From the NCBI GenBank assembly GCA_030272585.1, contig BSYQ01000009.1, forward strand, positions 3,844,001 through 3,908,000: a stretch of 64,000 nucleotides of DNA, in the 5' to 3' direction. Made by a program: the position numbers and the translations under genes. The stretch is from Bryopsis sp. KO-2023 (lineage: Eukaryota > Chlorophyta > Ulvophyceae > Bryopsidales > Bryopsidaceae). Shown here in pieces: positions 58,911 to 64,000 of this stretch. The notes below the pieces were generated by a model. The model worked only from the letters and a program-made list of their open reading frames with translations, did not search any database and was not told where the DNA came from. Within the stretch, counting starts at the first letter, position 1; every line of letters begins with the position of its first letter.

Positions 58911-60979
58911 CAGAGGTCAAGTGTTTCTTGAGAAACGAACCAAGACTCTCTTGTGAGGTTCCTGTATGTGTGACTCGAGGGTATTTTCCTTTCACGCGAA
59001 TGCCCGTTGCGACTCTCTGCGCTCCTGGTCCACAGCCTCGGAGTTGGCGAAAATGTCGGGGTCTGGTGGATTTGTAGGGGGTCACGGGCGATGTTGGATA
59101 GTAAGGGGTGCCGCTGCGAAAGTATGGAGCGAGAGTCCCTGAAACCAACGAGAGTGAAGTGTCCAGTGTCCAGTCACATCGACGGATTTGCAAGCATGGG
59201 AACTACCTCGCGAAGTGCTCGGATCCACCACCAGTGACAGTTGGATGCGAACACATTGGTACTGTTTCGTCATTGCGTCCGGGTGTATGGGAGTGCATAC
59301 AATGCACTATGTAGGTTCGCTTGTACCCACCTCGGCTACTAACAAGCAGGCGAACTCAGGAATATTGAAAGGTGTGAATTTGCTCCCAAAAGGTGTTCTG
59401 TTAAGACAACAGAACAGAACAGTACTGTACTGTGCCCCGATGTCATAGGACCAGTTGTACAACTCTCGTGACCAAAATCGCCTGATTTCGGACACGCAAA
59501 ATCATTGTCACAGTCATTGCATCAAAAGAGGACTTGAATCGATGTCTTTCGATTTGAAAATTTGGCAGCAATTTTTTCAAGTGTTTTCCAACACGTCTCC
59601 AAATGTTTATGATTTTTGGATTGTTTGGTGTGTGTTTGTTAGGGGCCTAGATTTTTCCTCTCTTTTGCTGTGGGGGTTCCAAATCTAGCCTCATTTTTCA
59701 TTCACTTCCTGAATCAAATTTCACTCAAAAACATGCCCACGGGGTTGTGGTTCTTTCAAATAAATTGGCGCACTTCAAAAATACCAAAAACAATACCCAG
59801 CACGGCGGCAACAGACACGAATTAATGGCGAAAAATCGACGATTCAGACGATTTTTCGCCTAAATTAAGTCACGATTCGTCGATTACTCACAATTTACGC
59901 AGGCAATCGAAACGAAACTTTGATGGTGGCTGTGCAATGTTTTTACCATACTACAGTTAAAATTTCGAGGCGTGTCAGAAAGTGGTTGCCTAAAAATTTG
60001 GGATAGAAAAATAGTCTCTTATTGGCCACTTTTTGGTCACGAGAGTTGTACAACTGGTCATAGGGTTTATGGTTTGGGTGGTGGTTTTGCGCTAGGTTCT
60101 GCTGCGAGGTGGGAACCCCACCACAATTTGAGTTTATGTTGGTATTCAGTATACTGTTGGGATTTCACAAGGCAAATGAAATGCAGACAATATCAGCTTC
60201 AGAGAAAGAGGCAAGAGACAGGAGGCGGCTTCATCAAATATCAATCACGTCTTGAGCGAGACTTACACATAACTCTTTTGGAAACACAAGGTGAGAGCCC
60301 GAATCAATTTATTAACGACATCCGCATCTAATTCAATCCCACAAAAGTCCACAAAACACTGCTTTCTGAACCCACTCCATCAATATATATATATATAAGA
60401 TATATGCATAGATAATATATCGACCCTCCAAAAAGAAATCAATGATAGACAGCGAATCCCGTGAACGAGCACTACGTCTCATTTATAATTTATGAAGATG
60501 CCTTTTTCTCGAACAGAGAAAACCGGGAATCGGAAAGGATACCCAAAAAGAAACATTTTTTTGGGAAAAAAACAAAAACAAAACCCTTTCCCAAACCACT
60601 CTCCCCTTCCAAGCCAAATCAACTCTGGTCACAAACGCACAGCACATAAAAAGCATGATTCTAGGGCCAAAAAAAATTGGACTCCCTATCGACTCCTTTT
60701 AAGGTATCCCTCCAAAACCCCGAAGACAATGACACAGGTGGACGCCTCAATGACACGATATGGGATCTCGATGGGAAAACCCCAAACCGATTTCTCTAGC
60801 CCCCTTTTTTTCTTATATCGCTGTCTTTTTTAAGAAGTAAATTCGACAGTTCATGGTACCTCTCCCCCTTGTCGTTTTTCTCATGTACCTGCTCCGCTTT
60901 TCCCGACCCCTCTTTTGAGAAGCTCCAACAGAAAAAGGAAGCAAACATGATGGGGACAGGCAGAGCACCACTTGTCATT
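58911..60979. other. Intergenic region carrying a MITE-like element
   Basis: No gene seen. 58911-59443 is the 5' flank of the oxidase gene; 59450-60058 is the transposon; 60059-60979 is the 3' flank of the next secreted-protein gene, with AT microsatellite sequence near 60380-60420. Confidence 0.5.
59450..60058. mobile_element. MITE-like non-autonomous DNA transposon
   Basis: 609 bp with perfect 28-bp terminal inverted repeats (59450-59477 and 60031-60058; outer end ACCAGTTGTACAACTCTCG). The 6-bp sequence CATAGG lies directly outside both ends (59444-59449 and 60059-60064), as a target-site duplication would. No transposase frame inside. The interior contains a strong hairpin with 12-bp arms (GGCGAAAAATCG ... 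CGATTTTTCGCC) near 59827-59861. The superfamily is not assigned: a 6-bp duplication with these ends does not match one I recognise. Perfect repeats suggest recent movement. Confidence 0.85.
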
Positions 60980-61991
60980 TTACAACCTTTGGAGGACATC
61001 CCGAGCTTCTTGGAGTTTTCGTCCATAGGCATAGGAATAGGCACTAGCCGGCGGCTGACAGACTTCGACGGTCTCACCATTGGCAATGCACCCGTTTGGT
61101 GTATTGCAGCAAACTTGGCGGGTGGACTGGATCCAACAAAACAAAATATTTCCATCAGAAAATCGTTGCAAAACAATAACAAGACGGATCGACTGGGGCC
61201 GCTTCTTAGCTGAAACCTGATCGAGTCATTTGGCAATAATTTGGCGGTTCCATATTACAGAACTGCACATGCCTCTGATTCAATCAATACCAGGAAAATC
61301 TTCAAAAAAGGATTACTCAATAAATTGCAATATGCAACATAAATGGCTGAGCCCCACCGGATCGCAGTGTCTGTCGCAAGGAGGTGGTGCAGGGGCTGGG
61401 GCTGGAGCTGGAGCTGAACCCGAACCCCTGTTGCGGCCCTTGTTCCCTTTGCGACTGGGGGCAGGATCCAAAGTGAATCCGAAAGGTCCCAAATCGACCT
61501 CCGCCTCAATATCGTCGACCTCCGCACCCAAACCGAGCCCAAACCCGATGCTGAATCCATCTGAGCGGACGAAAAAAACACCCCGAAAGAGTGTGTCAAA
61601 TTCTTGACATCGTTTCATATCAACGGCACTGCAACGCTTCGTAAAACGTAAACGACTGCTTCGATTCTACTTTTGCGGCGCGAAATGAACGGGAAAACGA
61701 GAAAACGGGAAAACTTACTCGGATCCTGGCCAATGAGCTTCGAGAGAAGCAGGGGCTGGCGGACACCTGTTAGGGGGAAAAAGAACGTCAGAATGTACCG
61801 ATCGTAGCTCAGCTTTCACCGCTGGTTGTCAATTCGTTGGTTTGGGAAATCTGGACACAAATACAAGAGGTCGGGTCGAACCGCCCCATGATCAGCCACT
61901 CACCCTTTCCGTTGATCAACTCCTCGCTGCTTTCCGCAAAAACCCCAACGACTGCCGCAGCCAACAAGCACACGATCGCGAAAGACCTCAT
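60980..61991 (-). CDS. Small secreted Cys-rich protein with Ala-Pro linker (161 aa)
   Basis: No family recognised. Exons (minus): 61904-61991, 61719-61766, 61358-61560, 60980-61126; phases agree, total 486 bp, closed at TAA. Signal peptide 1-19 (MRSFAIVCLLAAAVVGVFA). Then a Gly/Asp-rich stretch (FSIGFGLGLGAEVDDIEAEV), a short basic part, an Ala-Pro linker (APAPAPAPAPPP) and a Cys-rich module with seven Cys in ~30 residues (CDRHCDPSTRQVCCNTPNGC ... VCQ), ending SYAYGRKLQEARDVLQRL. If the GTGGGG donor at 61356-61357 is not used, the third exon would instead run to a stop at 61313 (127 aa). Secreted, linker plus disulfide knot: an effector, lectin-like or inhibitor role is possible but not shown. 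Confidence 0.75.
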
Positions 61992-62846
61992 TTTTCCAGG
62001 GTATATCCGAGCAAACGCAATCAGCGACCTAACACAGAAGGAACTGCGTGTTTTTTTTCTTTCGAAGTTCCTTCACCACCACCGCCTGCAAACCGATTGG
62101 CCTCTGGATGAACACCTGGTGCTGCAACGTTCGCTCTGGAGACCGCGATCGAGTTTTACTAGCATCAGCAGTGGGTTGCGGCTTGATTGATTCTCTCGAT
62201 CCACAGGCATGGAAAGGACCTTTCGATCGACACCTCACATCAGAAGGAAACGTCCCTTCGGCGAGCCCAAAAAAGCCTTTCGTGCGTAGCACGTAGCGCT
62301 ACGCCATCGAACATCTGGGCGCTGGCGCCGCCCAAGCTCGTCCAGTGTTCCGGCTGCGTTCTGCGTGTGTAATCATTGTTGTTGTTGTTGTTCTGCGGAT
62401 GCTGAAATTGAAATTTGAAACTATTTGTGGAGAACCGATGGTGAATACCGCTATTGCCCATCTGCGCCGATCAACAACGCTATACACGAGCCAAGAAGCG
62501 CACAAGTGGCACTTGTGTTAATCGACGCAAACGCTTTTGTTTCCTTGTGCTATCACCCTTAGTGATGCTGGAACAAGGACAAAACAGAAAACCTTATGCA
62601 CGTAAACCTGTTACCCCTTTTTTCAGTGAAAAAACTGCTGTTTGTGGGGGTTGCGTCGACATATCAAATGGTTTTTTCGTGCCCCAAACCAATCACACTT
62701 CATCAGCCAGGCTTGGTTGAGGTTACCTAAGATTCTGACACAAAACCCCAAAGCAGTCGACAACCCAACCACACAAGACATCATTTCCAAACACATATAT
62801 GTGTTTTGAATATATTCTGCCTCTTTGCGTCGAGTTTTGTTATTGG
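61992..62846. other. Intergenic 5' region of two divergent genes
   Basis: Between ATG 61991 (minus) and ATG 62847 (plus). Short frames only; a (GTT)n run lies near 62375-62392. Confidence 0.45.
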
Positions 62847-63845
62847 ATGGTCGACAATCTCAGACGTATTTGCGCTTACGTCTTCGTGGCCGTTCTTGTC
62901 GGTTGCCACGTCTCCGCTCAGGAAAGAAACGCCACGAGGCTCGTGCCTAATTTCTCCGACTCGTTGGAACCGATCGTGGCAATCCTGTACCCTCCCGAAA
63001 TCCTTGAATCTGACGCCGCGTGCGATACACTATCATTGTTACGGTGTTAGGATGGAATCACTTCGTGGTGTGCGACCCTGAGAACAAGGCATTGGCCTTC
63101 TGGGGGGAGCGGATCCAACTGGCCGACGACATGTGCAAGGATCCCCAAAGGCCTGGTGAATTGTTCGCATATTCGATGCTAGCATCCGCCGCCCTCAGCG
63201 CTGAGGGCGGCGGAGCAAGAATCCCCAGAGGCTATGGTACCGTATGCACAGAAAATGGAGGAACTGGGGTTCGACCCCGAGGATCGATCGACGGACACGT
63301 CGACTGCGATAGGTTTCGCTAACGTTGATGGCGGTCGTCTCGCCGACTGGCTGGCAGTCGATGGATGGAATTCTCGTGGAGACCTTTCGAGAAGCGATTT
63401 CCCACAGCGATACGAAGACTACACGGGTTATACACCCCTCAATACCCCCTGGACGTTACGCTACCCCAACAGATGGCAGCCGTTGGTCCAACCTGACAGC
63501 AAAGTCGGTCGATTCAACGCCCAGACACACGTCGCACTTTTCCTAGGTCAGATTCGCCCGCTCGTTCTAACCAAGGAGGAAGTAGAATCCCGACGGGTCA
63601 ACTTTCCTTACAAGAACAAGGGTGCCCGCAGTTTGAAGGGAGAAGATGTCAAGATGGACTTGTTCGACATCTCGGCAAACCTTACTCCTAAACAGAGGTT
63701 TCTAGATCCTACATATTTTCTCTATTGCAATGTGTGTACTGTAATGGTTGTCGCGAATATATTTGGGTTGTTTTGCAGGGGTAGAGCTAGAGGTAGAGTA
63801 ATGGGCTCCTTCTCCTATTTTGTAGCGTTGTTTTGTAGGCTTTGA
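62847..63845 (+). pseudogene. Vanadium-haloperoxidase-like secreted protein, two frameshifts
   Basis: Related to the vanadium-dependent haloperoxidase-like proteins of the PAP2 fold (DUF6851 type). ATG 62847 starts a signal peptide (RRICAYVFVAVLVGCHVSAQ). Frame 1 carries PNFSDSLEPIVAILYPPEIL and ESDAAC; the family next expects an R-Y, found in another frame (RYTIIVTVLGWNHFVVCDPE), so one base is missing near 63020. A second shift of the same sense occurs between ~63180 and 63214, inside the palindrome, where AYSMLASAALSA passes to AAEQESPEAMVPYAQKMEEL. The third frame then carries the hallmark WLAVDGWNSRGD, YEDYTGYTPLNTPWTLRYPN and RWQPL, and stays open past 63690. The C-terminal region with the vanadate ligands would lie further right. 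Neither shift fits an intron of usual size. Either a pseudogene or two sequence errors. Confidence 0.7.
63185..63214. repeat. Perfect 30-bp palindrome
   Basis: TCCGCCGCCCTCAGC followed at once by its reverse complement, no spacer. It lies on the second reading-frame break of the haloperoxidase-like gene. Confidence 0.95.
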
Positions 63846-64000
63846 ATCATTGTAGGGAAGATCATGGACAAATTTCTGAAAAAGCAATGTAATCTAGTAC
63901 AAAAAGAGTTGAAGAAATATAGGAAGTATCAATTCACCACACACACCATGGGATGTGGTTCAAAGAGGACTGAAATCGTGTGCTTTCTTCTAATTGTGCT

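Noticed and set aside
63020..63056. Explaining the first haloperoxidase frame change by an intron
   Set aside because: The only GT-AG pairs here give introns of a few bases or a 64-bp intron that removes the conserved ESDAAC segment and does not restore phase.
1..64000. tRNA, rRNA and CRISPR features
   Set aside because: No cloverleaf with a proper T-arm, no rRNA core sequence and no regularly spaced direct repeats were seen; GTTCGAA-like words fall inside exons.

Overview
The window is nuclear DNA of a eukaryote, most likely a unicellular alga or alga-like protist. Most genes are broken by GT-AG introns of about 80-1,200 bp. The intergenic DNA is full of homopolymer runs. The gene set mixes plant/algal themes (plant-type LRRs, a Pro-Ser wall-type linker, an L-gulonolactone-oxidase-type flavoprotein, a vanadium-haloperoxidase-like protein) with a polycystin channel, a family absent from land plants. 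I cannot place the lineage more precisely from sequence alone.

Layout, left to right. Bases 122-4077 (minus) hold the N-terminal two thirds of an Argonaute gene; its MID/PIWI end lies beyond the left edge. Bases 5285-14960 (plus) hold one 13-exon gene whose reading frame closes exactly over 6,714 coding bases (2,237 aa). It joins a membrane anchor, plant-type LRRs, a ~250-residue Pro-Ser rod, a Cys-rich ectodomain with Ig-like modules, and a polycystin domain with channel helices. I consider this LRR-extensin-like polycystin the most interesting object here. A secreted Ala-rich protein (16331-17535, minus) and a membrane-anchored Kelch protein (18953-21969, minus) follow.

Bases 24109-37590 are a nested transposon. 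A tyrosine-recombinase retrotransposon (minus strand, split direct repeats A1 ... B1-A2 ... B2, gag-like, RT/RNase H and recombinase ORFs, about 4.5 kb of its own) has been interrupted between RT/RNase H and recombinase by a 9.0-kb LTR element. That element has 641-bp LTRs, a GTCCC target duplication and no coding capacity. Only 68 bp to the right starts an intronless gene for a bacterial-type solute-binding protein (37659-38432, plus).

The right half carries a coiled-coil protein (39278-42007, plus), a run of small secreted proteins with no family I recognise (42245-43645, 45203-46110, 46670-47571, 60980-61991), a single-pass membrane protein with an Ala-Pro-Lys ectodomain (49219-51474, minus), an intronless quinone-oxidoreductase-like enzyme (51793-52923, plus), a nine-exon secreted sugar-lactone oxidase (54564-58910, minus), a 609-bp MITE-like element (59450-60058), and a vanadium-haloperoxidase-like gene broken by two frameshifts, one inside a perfect 30-bp palindrome (62847-63845, plus).

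Many products are secretory or membrane proteins exposed to the outside, which suits a cell with a worked extracellular matrix; that link is inference. For most spliced genes, exon borders were chosen where splice consensus and codon phase agree across every junction. Weaker junctions are flagged in the entries.
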